Source: Oehlia diaphana
Taxonomy: Eukaryota; Glomeromycota; Glomeromycetes; Glomerales; Glomeraceae
NCBI GenBank assembly: GCA_003833135.1
Contig: QZLH01000003.1
Span: forward strand, 63,216-127,215
DNA length: 64,000 bases
Reading direction: 5' to 3'
Part shown: in pieces, positions 9,950 to 22,020 of the stretch
Numbering within the stretch: position 1 is the stretch's first letter
Layout of the letters: the number at the start of each line of letters is the position of its first letter
Made by a program: the position numbers and the translations under genes
Notes under the pieces: generated by a model
Seen by the model: only the letters and a program-made list of their open reading frames with translations
The model's database searches: none
What the model was told of the DNA's origin: nothing

Positions 9950-12900
9950 AATTTGGAAAAGGGAAAGGGAAAAAGGTGGGAAAAAGCGGGTATATATATT
10001 TTGATTATATTGATCACGCAATAATTTACTTTTTTTGCGAAATTGTGTGGGAGATTTAAACATTGTAACATAATCACTTTCATATTTGCAAATACAATAA
10101 GATAATCTAATCTTCAAATTTGTATGACTTCCCCTTAAATGTTAAATAAAAAATTTCCGAATAATAATACATTTTTTAATTATTTAAAGATTGCTCTTAC
10201 TGTATGTGACCTGTTGAAGTATCTCAACTTTTGCGTTGACTCGTAAATTAAATAAATTAAAATGATATACGTAAATAAGATCAGTAGTTTGACTGTAAAT
10301 GACTCATGATAATGCAATGTCGATCTTAACGAGATGCTCGAAAACAATTTAAATGTTTATAGACAATTTATTTCAAGGAGATATAGATATACAACTTATC
10401 CGTTTATATACTGAACATGTCTTATTTTTCCGAATGTATATTCTAATAATGGTTTTTTATTCAAAAAATCTTGTGCCGTGTAACCGTAAGATAAATTATA
10501 CTTGATTTTTTTTATTTTTTTTTGGGGGAAACTTATTAAAAGAACATGCAATCATACATCATTAAACCAAAACTCAACCCCACAAACCGCTCCTATTTGA
10601 TTGGAGATTAACATATTGTTTTATTTATTGAACTAATTAAAATAATATATACAAGTCTATTGGCGAGGATAAAGTAACGAGGAGATGAAGTATTTAGTTA
10701 TTGCTTGATAGTTGATAATCTTTGATAATCGATCGATTAATCGATCTCGTACTGAAAAGATATAGTATATATATACAGTATATTCCCCAAAAAAATCGGT
10801 TTCTTACTGACTTTCGTATATTTTCCTGAAATTATTACGATCAATGTTGTTAATTAACTAAATATTTTATTGTAAAAGAATAAAGAAACAATTTTTATGA
10901 GTAAATTATCTTTTATAATTTTTGATTATTTGCTTTTTTTTTTTGATATTACCTTCTCATATTTACAATTATTATAAAATATTTGTATCTTCAGAAGTCC
11001 GATATTTGAAACTCCAATCTAACTAAACTATATAGAAGATCTTAACGTTAGAGTTATATTAGCTTGAAAAAAATGCAATCAAATAATAGTTGAAAGAGAA
11101 AATATGTTTACCATTCTTGATTCTTGCGTGTTTTCACTGATTCATAATCTTGATGAATAAACAAATGGCAAAATCAGCCAGTCAACCAATGATAGAGAGG
11201 TAACCGATTTATTGTAAAGATAGATATCAGGAAAGTTGTTTATTCCTGTTTCCTTTTCATGGTTAAAAATAGAAATATAGAAAGTTTCGACTAATTCTTC
11301 TCGGATTAAGTGTTTGCTAAATTGATTTAACTATGCTAGAATGAATGAAGCTACAATTTTTTAATAATTATTATTTAATGTTTAAATGAGGATCATTATA
11401 ATCATTTAAAATATTGGATTAATTGACCATAGTATGCAAGTGAAGGGTAATGAGAAAGGGCGAATAAAGATAAAAGTAAGAAAAGGAGTAAATGTTATAG
11501 ATTCTAGAAAATAGATAGATAAATTAGATAAATTCTCTAACAGAAGTAACTGTTTACAAACACAAAGTCGTCATTGAAATGAGTCATTATTCATTATTAT
11601 TTCATTTTTGGATTTTAGCATGTCATAAGACCTTCCGAGAATTCCGACATTTTCCGTATGCTAAAACGTAATAATTTTTTATTATTCTTAAGAGAAAGGA
11701 TACATCCGAAATATTATCTATCAAAAAAACTGATACCTTTTTTATAACTTCTTTTTTTGTCGAATCAATAACAATAAATTATTTCCCTAATAGGATCTCG
11801 TTAGAAAGACAATTATGAAGGACGAAACTTTATTTTCATTTTTCAGCCAAGAAGACAGTCTAGACCTCCCTAGACCTTTCATTATGCATTTCACGTGCTG
11901 ATGTACATTTACTTTCAAAATTCACGTGATCTCACGCACATTTAGACTGAATTCGCGCGAGAAATCCGATAAATATTGAATCCTCTGTGGGATCGACTAC
12001 CCTGCATACTTTTTAGTTTAGACAAAGTGAAATTTTTGTAATCACTCCTGCGTTTAACACTTTTGTATCACGGTACTCACTTTTTCTCGTTCAGTTATTT
12101 GGCTTAGTTGTACTTTTTTCTATGAAAGAAATCAGGGACAAACAAAAAACGTACCAAAAATTAAACTTTTTGTGTTCTGGAAATATTTAACCGTTTTCCA
12201 AACGGTTGACAATGTAATTAAATTTTTAGGCACAAATAAATTACTTAGATTTTGTACAGTTTTTTAATTTTCTTATACAACTGATAAATATAATTTAGTC
12301 CTTGATAGATTTATCAAATGCTCTAACTTTAATTATATAAAGCGCAATTTTATTGTCATTTTTTTGCAGCCATAAAATAATCTTGAGATATAACCCAAAA
12401 TTAATAAGGAAACTGCAAAAGATTTGGTACAAACTATTTATTGGTAAGAGTTTAGCTAAATGCTATGAATTAATGGATTGAAGAAGAAGTAGCGTTAGAA
12501 TATTATGTAAATGGAATTGGAACAATGAGACAGCTGGTGTAAAGTATAATTCATCATCTTTAGGAATTTACCATGTTATTTATTCAAATGATTTCATTTT
12601 ATAATGAATTTATTTCCACTTATTGTCACTTTATTATCTAGATACCGTTTTTTTAGCTTGATTTTGTCTTCGAAACTGTTACAAAGTTTAGTTTCCGATA
12701 AAAATCACTTATTACCAGAATTATAGTAATTTTGGTGATGTGCTCGGATGGTATTATGCGTCGGGGGGGGGTATGCACTTGCACGTGATAGTGTTAACGT
12801 TAACTCCGGCTAGTTCGTAAGTTAACCTCGGACTACGGTACCATTTTATAATATTTATACTTGAATCTCAAATTTAAAAGATCATTTATTTAATAAAAGA

Positions 12901-14460
12901 AAATAATTAATTGTGTATATATATATATATATGGTATATGATATATTAATGAATGAGAATTTTAAAGAATTGATTTTTTGGCCATTATTATACCAAAATA
13001 TTACACATGTCATTTCGAATCATTATCGAGTGTGGCAGGTGGCAATTGTGGCGAACGCCGCAAACATGAATCCAAGTTAATTCAGGTGACTTACATTAAT
13101 AATGCATGGCTTACATGAAAAGATAAAAAAAACCATATCTTATCAGATCAAACCTTGATTTTCTTTCTATTGTCTCTGATTTAACGATATTAAGAAATAA
13201 AATAATAACAAATTAAGCAACTAATTTATGATTAAATGAATGATATCTTACAGTTTGGTGAATCAGATGATATTATTCCAAAAGAATAACTTTAATCATA
13301 TTTGTATCATGTGGTTTCAATGATCGACAATGTTTGTGTTTTATTTGCGTCATATTTTGTCAAAAAAAAAAACAAAATTCCCATTAATAATTCATATGCA
13401 AAAGAAATTATAACGAGTCGATTAGAGATCAAATTGATATGATTAAATTGATCATTTGACTCTATCAATAAAATCATAAACTTAAGATAACTTTTTTTTT
13501 TTTTTCGAAATGATAAACATTTCCAATTATCTTATCTTAAGAATTCTATTGTTTATTTAGAAATTATTGTTTATCTAGAAATATAAAATTTCGAGTCATA
13601 AGATCAATTCTACACTGCATGCGTTTTTTTCTTTCTTTTCTTTTTCGAAAAAATGTTTCAAAAAAAATTGATTTTTTTTTTATTATTATTTTTTTTTCTT
13701 ATAAAAAATTTTTTATTTATTTATTTTTTTATTTTTTTAATTAATTAATTAATTGCTTTGGCTATACCAGTTTTAAGGAAAAAAAATTTTTTTTTTTTAT
13801 TGGTAAAAGAAACTTTTTTTTTTTGTACACATTGTTATTGAATTAAATAAGGGAACATATAAAGGATTGGTATTTTTATTTTTTTGAAAAAAAAAACTAA
13901 TAGGTTGTGAAATGTGTGACAGGAGAAAACGTGGGCAGAGTGAGTTTCAATTGAATTTATTCCCCCTTGTAACGGTCTAACGGAATTAACACTTGTCATC
14001 AATGGATAATTAAAATATTCATTGTTGTCTTGAGACCCACCGAAAGGAGCGAAGGGAGAGAAGCATCGATGTATATGTGGTTTTTATTAGATATCCATGG
14101 AATTATGACGTATACACCGATGGATTTCGTAGATGACAAAAAAAAATCCATCGTTGTTAATAAATAATACCGATGAGATAAACGAAATTAATGTTAATTT
14201 CGGAATTAATTTATCCTCAATTGAAATCTCGGAATTAATTTATCTCCTGCACTACGGAATTATTTACCGTCATATCTCGGATCTACCAGCCATTGTGGCT
14301 TGCTAGTGTGACTTTCATTCTTCTCGAAAGGAAATTTTAAGAATGCGAAAGATAAAGGATAGTTATGAAAGAAAAATTTCCTTTTTTTTTAAAAAACCCC
14401 AATTTACTATCTTTAGACGTGTTACATTAAATTTCTTTATTTCTTATTTCTCTATTTGTA

Positions 14461-14518
<58 letters not shown>

Positions 14519-14653
14519 TATACCGTACTTTGGTGATGATTGATTGATAGATAGTGTGATTGTAATTTAAAACATAAAGAGGCAAATAAATTATTAAGTT
14601 AACAAATTAAAAAAAAAATTTTTTTTTTATTTTTCCAACGTTGACAAAAGATC
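9950..14653. other. 4.7-kb region without a supported gene
   Basis: I see only stops in all frames and A/T runs. Notable sites: CACGTG words at 11892 and 11923 in a relatively GC-rich patch, GATAATCGATCGATTAATCGATC near 10722, a G8 run at 12764, and an (AT)n microsatellite at 12918-12932. It may hold non-coding exons or the long 5' region of the HMG gene; nothing shows this directly. Confidence 0.45.
14465..14515. repeat. 51-nt uninterrupted poly-T run
   Basis: Fifty-one consecutive T residues between a TTTGTAATCC stretch and TATATATACCG. The length is probably variable and sequencing-sensitive. It lies 0.35 kb upstream of the HMG gene start. Confidence 0.9.
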
Positions 14654-14660
14654 TATAAAA
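14654..14660 (+). promoter_or_regulatory. Candidate TATA box for the HMG gene
   Basis: TATAAAA at 14654-14660, about 210 bp before the ATG, in a stretch followed by CT-rich sequence as in many fungal promoters. No transcription start can be seen. Confidence 0.35.
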
Positions 14661-14866
14661 GCCCTCAACTTTTCTTTTTCATTTTACTTCACGATTGCTG
14701 TTAAAAATTTTTTTTTTCTTGAAATAAATAATAGTAGTAAGTAAACTCTATATATTATTGATATAGATTAATTATTTTTTTTTATTCCCTTTCGCTAATT
14801 CCATTTAATTTCCCTATTTCTTTATAATCATATAGTTTATCAATCGTGTCTTGTACGTTATTTACC

Positions 14867-15625
14867 ATGAAGGACAACTCTTTATCTAATGTTGACATAC
14901 AAATTATTAGAACAATAGATAAAAAAATATTGTTCCCTTTGTCGGAAGATATAGTAAGTGATATGAAAAGTAATTTACAAACGCAAGCTAAAGTTAGAAG
15001 AACAAACCGTACACCAAAACCGATGAACAAATTTTTGGTTTTTCGACGTTGTCTAAATCATGTTGTAAAGAAATCCTTGCCTTATGATGGAAAGAATCTC
15101 TCCCGTGTTGCTGCTCACATATGGAAAGAGGCTACCATGGAGGAGAAACAATGCTATGTGGATTTAACTAAATTACTTAAAGAACAACATAGCAAAATTT
15201 ATCCAAATCATATCGAAAAACGCAATAGAAAACATCACTTCAACTTTGTTTATTATGATAAGAATTATAAATCACCCAACCTTCAAATAGACGAAAGTTG
15301 TGGTATTAACATTATTACGGGAAACCAAGAAGGGAATGGAGTTTCGTGCAGTTATAAACAAATCAACTGTCAAGTAATAGAGACAAGTCGTACTAACATT
15401 ACTCAAGAACAAGCAAATGAAATAAACCCTTTACCAAATGAATATGGTCATGCGGAAGGTCTTGATACACTTTTGGCTCAACAGCAATATCAGCAGAATA
15501 GCTTTTATTATTCGGCACCTGAAACATGCCAAACCTTTTACATTGGAGATTCAAACGCTGGTTTTTATGGTAATGATAACTACTATGCTAATTTTCTACG
15601 TACAGAAGGAAACAATTGTGATTAA
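14867..15625 (+). CDS. MATA_HMG-type HMG-box transcription factor
   Basis: Single-exon 252-residue protein starting MKDNSLSNVD; I chose the ATG in TTTACCATGA rather than the upstream GTG at 14846, which eukaryotes would not use. Residues about 45-115 form an HMG box: RTPKPMNKFLVFRR (helix 1, corresponding to RPxNAFxLYR), then LSRVAAHIWKEATMEEKQCY (helices 2-3) and an H-x-x-x-YPNH end. The mating-type-like MATA_HMG family binds the DNA minor groove in the nucleus. The C-terminal half is Asn/Gln/Tyr-rich and probably disordered. Arbuscular mycorrhizal fungi carry many such genes; nothing here marks this one as the mating-type locus. The gene stands alone, with 0.7 kb or more of gene-free sequence on each side. 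Confidence 0.85.
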   Translation: MKDNSLSNVDIQIIRTIDKKILFPLSEDIVSDMKSNLQTQAKVRRTNRTPKPMNKFLVFRRCLNHVVKKSLPYDGKNLSRVAAHIWKEATMEEKQCYVDLTKLLKEQHSKIYPNHIEKRNRKHHFNFVYYDKNYKSPNLQIDESCGINIITGNQEGNGVSCSYKQINCQVIETSRTNITQEQANEINPLPNEYGHAEGLDTLLAQQQYQQNSFYYSAPETCQTFYIGDSNAGFYGNDNYYANFLRTEGNNCD

Positions 15626-16833
15626 TGGAGGGTAAAATTTTTTTTTTTTTTTTTAAAAAAAAAAAAAGAATTAACGAAATATATATATTATATTTACATA
15701 ACGATAAGCACGTCATTTTTATCGGTATTGCAACATCATATTTAAATTCATTTTTTTACATTAATTTGTACTTTTATAGTTCGTGTAACATAGATTAATT
15801 TCGTCAGAGTAATAAGGGGTAGATTATTATTTTTCGAATTTTTTTAATTTTTTTTTTTCTTTTACCCTTTTTACCAAACCTATTTTTTCGTTTATTAGAT
15901 TAATCGAATTTAATTAATTTTTTTCTTCGTTTTGTATTTTTACATTATTACGTTTCGTTATATATAATTTTTACCGAGATTCGAAAAATTATAATTCGTT
16001 TTTTAAAAGAATAAATCGAAGTAAAGAGTATTTGCAAACATAAAAAAAAAAATCGTTTTCTTTTTTATAATGAAATGTATAAAATGATTGAATTATTCAT
16101 AAATATCGAAAAATGAAGAGGAGTAGATGCCATAATAATTTTTCTTTAAACCAAAAAAATCCAAGAAACAATATATATATATTTTTTTTCTTTTCATTTT
16201 TCAAAAAATTTATAAAATATTTTGTCATTGTTGTCGTTATATATAAATAAGGAAGCCGTAAATCTCATTGTGACATTGTTTTCCATTGTCTCCGAATAAT
16301 TTCAATTCGTTAAAACATAATTAATTAATATAATTAATATAATTTAGATAATTTAATTATATTTCATGATTTTTAATGACCAAAATATGTGACACATTCA
16401 ATCAATAAAATATTTCAACTAGATTTTTAAACCAATGGTGGATATAATGATTAAGAAATACTTGATTTATAAATATAATATAACAAGTATAGCATATAAC
16501 AAATATGTCAAGTATATCAAGTATAACAAATATAATATAACAAGTATAATAGATTCATTAATCAGCCACACGTTTGATAATCTTTTTCTAATTCATTTTC
16601 TCTGAGGCTTTCTATCTACTAATATGGAATGAATTGTATACTAAAATAAATGCTGTTTATATTTATTTATCCCATTGTCAATAACACTGTATGTAATAAA
16701 CACATGATTATTTACCATGCTACATTAAAAACAATATTAAATTATTGTAAACAAAATTATTATAATTATTATCAAAAACTCTTTTTCTTCTCAACGGCCA
16801 CATGACTGGTCATTAACATTTTTCATGTTTCAG
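15626..16833. other. Gene-free AT-rich spacer
   Basis: No coding support. ATAACAAGTATA / AACAAATAT words are reiterated at 16470-16556. Confidence 0.5.
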
Positions 16834-16998
16834 AACTTTTATTATGGTATGTTCAATGTATTTCGCCAAGATGCCGAGTCATCTGGTTTGGTTGATCGCA
16901 TTGGTAAAACAATTATTCAAATGACTTGGTCATATGCCATTGCGATTATGTTAATTTTATTATCGTTATTGTTATTTAAATTACATAATAAATTATAG
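16834..16998 (+). CDS. Terminal exon of a possible tail-anchored membrane protein
   Basis: After an acceptor (CATGTTTCAG) an open frame of 54 codons reads NFYYGMFNVFRQDAESSG, then VDRIGKTIIQ, and ends in a hydrophobic helix (IAIMLILLSLLLF) followed by KLHNKL and a stop. A single transmembrane segment right at the C-terminus, preceded by an amphipathic stretch, is the layout of tail-anchored ER or mitochondrial proteins. I cannot find the upstream exons; an internal ATG (16846) would give a 50-residue microprotein. I do not recognise the family. Confidence 0.4.
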   Translation, partial: NFYYGMFNVFRQDAESSGLVDRIGKTIIQMTWSYAIAIMLILLSLLLFKLHNKL

Positions 16999-18640
16999 AT
17001 TTGTTGATAAGCGCATTTATTTATTGCGAATGCAATGGTAAAATTTCGGATAATTTCGGAGGGTTATCATTATTGCATTTATTGCATACTTGTATCAATT
17101 CATATCGATTTTGTAATTGACGCATCGTTTTTTCCATGAGGAAAAGAAATTTTCCTATTCACAAGATTATTAACTCTGAGAAAAAAAAATAGATTGTTCA
17201 GATGATATAAATAAACAAATCGTGAAAAAATTCTATTAACAGTTCGGAAGAGAAAGGTTGTAGCTCAAATTCAAATAATAATGGTAATTAATAAAACTAA
17301 CGATGTTAAGTAATATAAAGGAAATGGTCATATTACTCACCCTTATTCCCCGATTTTGAATTTATTAGACGTCATTTTATTGGGTTTCTAAATTTAGGTT
17401 TCTATTTAGAAATGATTTGGTATAAATTTGGGTAACATTTTATTTTAACAAAGAATGATATATAATCGAGGATATCACATAGTGAAGTAGTATATACGCC
17501 CAATTATGTACGTAATAAATTTTTTTGCATGATTTCTTTTTTTATGAACAATAACATTCAGCCACATAAGATTTTAGTAATGTTAAGAATGAAGTTATCG
17601 TTTAATATATGAACGTTATAATAATTGATATGTCATTCTGCATTTTCCTTTCGGCTTTCGGTGATAATGATGATAAACTGTACTTAATTAAATTGGTCAT
17701 ACATCAACTTTTTATATCGATTACCGAGCGCAGTCATCCGATTTTCGTTGAAAAATTATTTTATCAAAAAATTCCTTTTTTTTTTTTTTGAGTGAAAATA
17801 GTATGATTTACTATAAATGTTAAAAATGTTAAAATATATTCCAAATTAATAAAATGTTAAAAAATATATTCCAAATTAATAAAAATGTCAAAAAATATGT
17901 TCCAAAATAAGTAATGTATTCATACTGCGCATAAATGAATATCCGATTATTTTAAATTATCTCCGATGCTTTAACGTATATTTTTTACTCGTTGTTTATT
18001 GTAAATTGTAACAATCATTGTTTACTCATTGTTTAAATTTTTGTATTCTATAAGTTAACAAGATGATTTGATGCTGAAATCTGAATATTTACTTAAAAAG
18101 AATACAATACCATGCAGTATATCCAATACTTTATATTATATATAATAAATAATTAATTTAGAGATATTTACGTGAATTTGTTATTAAATTTAAAGAGTAT
18201 ACAACATTAATTTGTGCTGATGATAAACTATTGGAGATTCACTTGCTACTTTAATAGGAGTGAGAAATAAATAAGCTTTAACTACTGTTGATGGAATACT
18301 TAATTCTTGTGATCAATTGTTGATATTCCAAATAATATATCAGTTTCATTTTACCAGAGTCAAGTATATATAGCATAAGGATACAATTTTCAAACCAAGT
18401 TCTGTTATACGATATGTAACAGATTTCTATAATAATTATTCTATTCAATATCAATAATATTAACAAACCTAAAATTTTACTTTATATACTGATGATGGTC
18501 CAGATCACCGATTCACGTATGGATCTGTTCAGCATTGTTTTTAAAAGGTAACTTTGATTTCTTAGCTGCTGTACGAACTGCTCCTTATCACTCATAATGT
18601 CAATATTAAATCTTGCGTTGTAAGGTGTTGCTTTGAAGTG
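16999..18640. other. Gene-free spacer
   Basis: No supported gene. Tandem copies of AAAATGTTAAAAAATATATTCCAAATTAATA occur at about 17818-17905. The frames at 17609-17791 and 18278-18466 have no domain and are A/T-biased. Confidence 0.45.
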
Positions 18641-18648
18641 AGAAGATA

Positions 18649-19033
18649 TGAGTGAATTATCAGAACAAGCTTTTGAAAAGCTTAAAACTTTATATGAAAT
18701 CTGTGAAGGAGTGTGAAGAAGTTAGTTATAATTTATATTTAAAAGAGTTTATTAAATCAATTAAAATTTACCTTGAAATCGTACTTCACATGAGTTAAAA
18801 TTCAAAATCACTTCTCCTACTATAGAAACTGGAATCGATTCTTTATTTGAGGTATTTTTTATATTCATATTTGCTCATATTTATTTTTGTTAATCATTAA
18901 TATTATAAAAGTTATAATAGTTTATATTAACAGCTGAATGTAAGCTTACAATTAATGATACAACGCTAGTAGGTTTAAGAAAATTTCATAAATTAAAGGA
19001 ATTTATTAATACATATTGTCAAATCAAACAATA
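18649..19033 (+). pseudogene. Degraded two-exon fragment of an unknown Rhizophagus-type protein
   Basis: Starting at ATG 18649 the frames read MSELSEQAFEKLKTLYEIC, then after a shift EEVSYNLYLKEFIKSIKIYL, then ELKFKITSPTIETGIDSLFE. After a putative intron (GTATTT...TAACAG) comes ECKLTINDTTLVGLRKFHKL and a stop. At least two frameshifts are needed. The composition is protein-like, but no domain is recognised. Confidence 0.35.
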
Positions 19034-19231
19034 ATCATTTCAGTGGAGTAAGATGCATTTATATATTCATTGTATTCAAAATTTATCATAAAACTCAAAA
19101 GCATCAACTTTGCATAAAACTTTAGGTTCGCGATAATCGGCACGTGTTCAAACTCCAGTGTGTAACTATCAGATTTGCCTTAAATGTCAAGTGTCTTTTT
19201 TTAGCCCATAAGACGCGTAAATTCAGGATTA

Positions 19232-21550
19232 ATGGAGAAGTATCCTCTTGATGAATATTTTGAGACGACGACACCAGAAAAATACCGATTTCTTGGTTAT
19301 TACCAGTATCGTAAAAGCCAAGATGATTTTACAAGCAATTTTCGCCTAGAGGCACAAAGACTCCACAAATGCCTGGAATACCTGGTGGAAAATGGGTCGG
19401 ATCTAAAGAAACGAAAAGCTCAAAATTTACTTGATGTTTTTGAGGCAAGTATCATTTTCATTTCATTTTGATCACTGGCAGGCAGTATGGAGGACCCTGT
19501 TAAGTCCCGAGAAGGGGAACATACTTCCACGACTACGGTGAGCGCGTGCGTCCCGCTTACTTTATGGCGTTCGTTAGATCCCGTTGTGGTCTACAAGTTT
19601 TGTAGAGGTGGGGGCCTCCAGCAGTCCTGAGAAGGGGTAACACTCACACAACTATGGCGGGTGCGTGCGTCCCACCTGACCTTACGGCGTTCATTAGATC
19701 CCGTTGTGGTCTGCTTTGCCGGCAGTTTTCTATCTTAAGATTCCGTTATTGTCTGCTTTTCCAGTGAGGACAAGATGCTAACAAATTATATTAACCCTAA
19801 AGAAACATCGAAACAAGAACGTGGATATCGATAGATTCTGGATTGAAGTTGAATGTGAATCTCTGGATATAGACCATGCCAAAGAAAAAAGCCAACTAAA
19901 GTTGGACCAGGTCAATAATTTTTACTTACTTCGATATTGTTAAATGGTGTGCTAATTATTGTTCTGGATTACAGCTAAAAATAGCTCGTGTTATGGCAAA
20001 GGGGACTAAAGAAGGCGTTGAAAATATTATGAAAAATGTTAATAAGGAACTGGTATGAATTACATTGTTAACGTCATTAGGTAAAAAGCGACCCATCTAA
20101 TTCATCATCAAATTTATTTGATATACTCTAGGATGAGTCAGTTATAGATAATGATAGCAAGTCTTACTCACTAAGAAAGAGACCAAGGGTTGATTATAAT
20201 GAGGATAGGATTTCAAAAAGACAAGAACAAGACGAGTACACTTCTCCCACGCCAAGTAGTCCAAAATTACATTCATTGCCGATGAATAATCCATCGACGA
20301 GTAATCCATTTATTGAAGAAGAGGTGGAGGATTACCCGATAATAATTAATGATATTCCAGATGAATTATCCTTCAAGGATGAGGACTCTATCGACGATCT
20401 TAAAATAAGAGAGATCAATGTTTCTCGATTATTCCGTCAATATCAAAATGAATCTATCAAGATCGCAAAAACTGGGGGTCTTTTTGTTGAATCTAACGTT
20501 CACGAGATATTGTCATTATCTTCGATTTTCCTTCTTAATTCTGGCTCTCATTCAAAAACGATGATCGACATATTCAGTTCTTCTTTACTTGATGATATCT
20601 ACCAACAAGCAAATCCTCCTCAGCAAATAGAATTATATACGGAATGTGAATTAAAGTTGAGGAAAGTGATCAAAAAGGCAATAAAAGAATCGCGTAGTAG
20701 TGCCACAAATTTTCTGTTAACGGAACTTACAAATGATCAAATGTTGAATGAGAACTTTGGTTCCATGATCTTGGAATGTCTTAAGAAATTGCCAACCACA
20801 AAAATTAAAAATGAGCCAAGCGAAACAACTCTGATTACAAATTATCTTGACCACATTATGAGAGAAATGTTACATGATCCAGACAAGCACATTGTGGAAT
20901 GGCCGAATACAGAAATTAACGAAAGTAAAGTAAAAAAGCTACAAGGGATCAGAAGCAAACAGCCCGATTTCACAGTCTCAATAGTCCACCAACTACAATT
21001 GAACGGTGTTATATTTGTGGGTGAGGTTAGTCCACCCTCAGAAAAAAGCAATGTTTACAAAAATTGTAATGATCTGATCCGTGTTGGAGTCTTTATGAAA
21101 GACTGTCTTGATTCGTCTATAGAATCAGGCGCTGATATAAAAATATTAGGGTTCCAATGCGTAGGTAAGGAACATTATTGTAGTTGCTTTTTTTTTCCAC
21201 GATTTTGTTTATAATTTGATAGTACTTACTTTATAGATTATACAGTTGAATTCTATATGATGGATCTTATCCAGGGAATGTACATCATGATTAATATAGG
21301 AAAAGTGACAATTCCTGCTTCTTTGAGAGATGTATCAAATTTTGTTGATGACTTAGAAATTCTTCTAGCAATACGAAAGGTTTTTCAAGAATCATTTAAC
21401 ATTTTCTTTGATAAACTTTGTAATCCGAGTTCCTCATCAACAAAAATGAAATTCAAACGTGATACTCTTGGTACTCCCAAGTTTAGGAAACTTGTGAATA
21501 AAACGCACAATTGTCACAGAAGTTGTCCATTTTGGTTTGGACGCTTCTAA
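19232..21550 (+). CDS. PD-(D/E)XK nuclease-like lineage-expanded protein, multi-exon
   Basis: Exons: 19232-19443 or so (ATG; MEKYPLDEYFE...), a second whose 5' edge is unclear, ending 19910 (VDIDRFWIEVECESLD), then 19975-20052, 20132-21164 and 21237-21550. Introns after 19910, 20052 and 21164 have GT-AG ends, and the last two keep phase. The main exon carries a basic KRPRVDY/KRQEQDE stretch (possible nuclear signal), a long helical region, then KQPDFTVSI and, about 13 residues later, VIFVGEVSPP. The D...(G)E-V-S arrangement looks like the PD-(D/E)XK core with Ser in place of the catalytic Lys, so it may be inactive. The C-terminal exon has VEFYMMDLIQGMYIM and a Cys/His tail. Such proteins are abundant in Rhizophagus; function unknown. 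The first intron holds a GC-rich tandem repeat, and the exon 1-2 join is not resolved, so the gene could be broken there. Confidence 0.6.
19501..19717. repeat. GC-rich two-copy tandem repeat inside an intron
   Basis: Two diverged copies (19501-19598 and 19620-19717, period about 119 bp) share GAGAAGGGG, GCGTGCGTCCC and GTTAGATCCCGTTGTGGTCT. The GC content is far above that of the surroundings. It sits between exon 1 and exon 2 of the nuclease-like gene and looks like an insertion of foreign origin. Confidence 0.75.
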
Positions 21551-22020
21551 TATAATTTGTAAGAAATAATTAAATTTAATAATAATACAGCAGCAATCAG
21601 AAAAATAAATAAATTTATCCCACAATTACGGGTTCTGAATTGTTTTAATCGATCCTATAGATGAAGAGAATGCATCTTTACTGCGCATGTGACAACTGAT
21701 ATCATACAAAATAATAAAGCTTTTCTTTTTATATTAATCAAATTTAATTTTTTCTTAGCAAAGTGATTAGTGTGATAAGTTGTTATGCATCCGTGATTTT
21801 TTTTCCTAGCTTCATTACAAAAATGTTCTCTGAGGGGGAGGAGCTGGCACGTATCCAGCTGTTGACTGGGTTGTTAATTTGGAATGCTGGGATATTAGGA
21901 GCATTACATCCTGTGAGATAAGTGTTGCTCGCTTCTCTTCCTAGCTGGTGGGTACCGAAATCCCACTAAAATATTTTAAGGTTATTAAGATGATTTGACC
22001 AAAAAAATAACAATTATAAA
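21551..22020. other. Intergenic spacer
   Basis: Convergent 3' ends of two genes. A relatively GC-rich piece (21826-21960, GAGGGGGAGGAGCTGGC...) has no open frame and is unexplained. Confidence 0.45.

Noticed and set aside
14846..14866. Upstream GTG start for the HMG-box gene
   Set aside because: Eukaryotic initiation at GTG is improbable; the ATG at 14867 in a good context keeps the whole HMG box.
15438..15635. 65-codon frame overlapping the HMG gene
   Set aside because: Shadow frame inside the coding region of the HMG-box protein.
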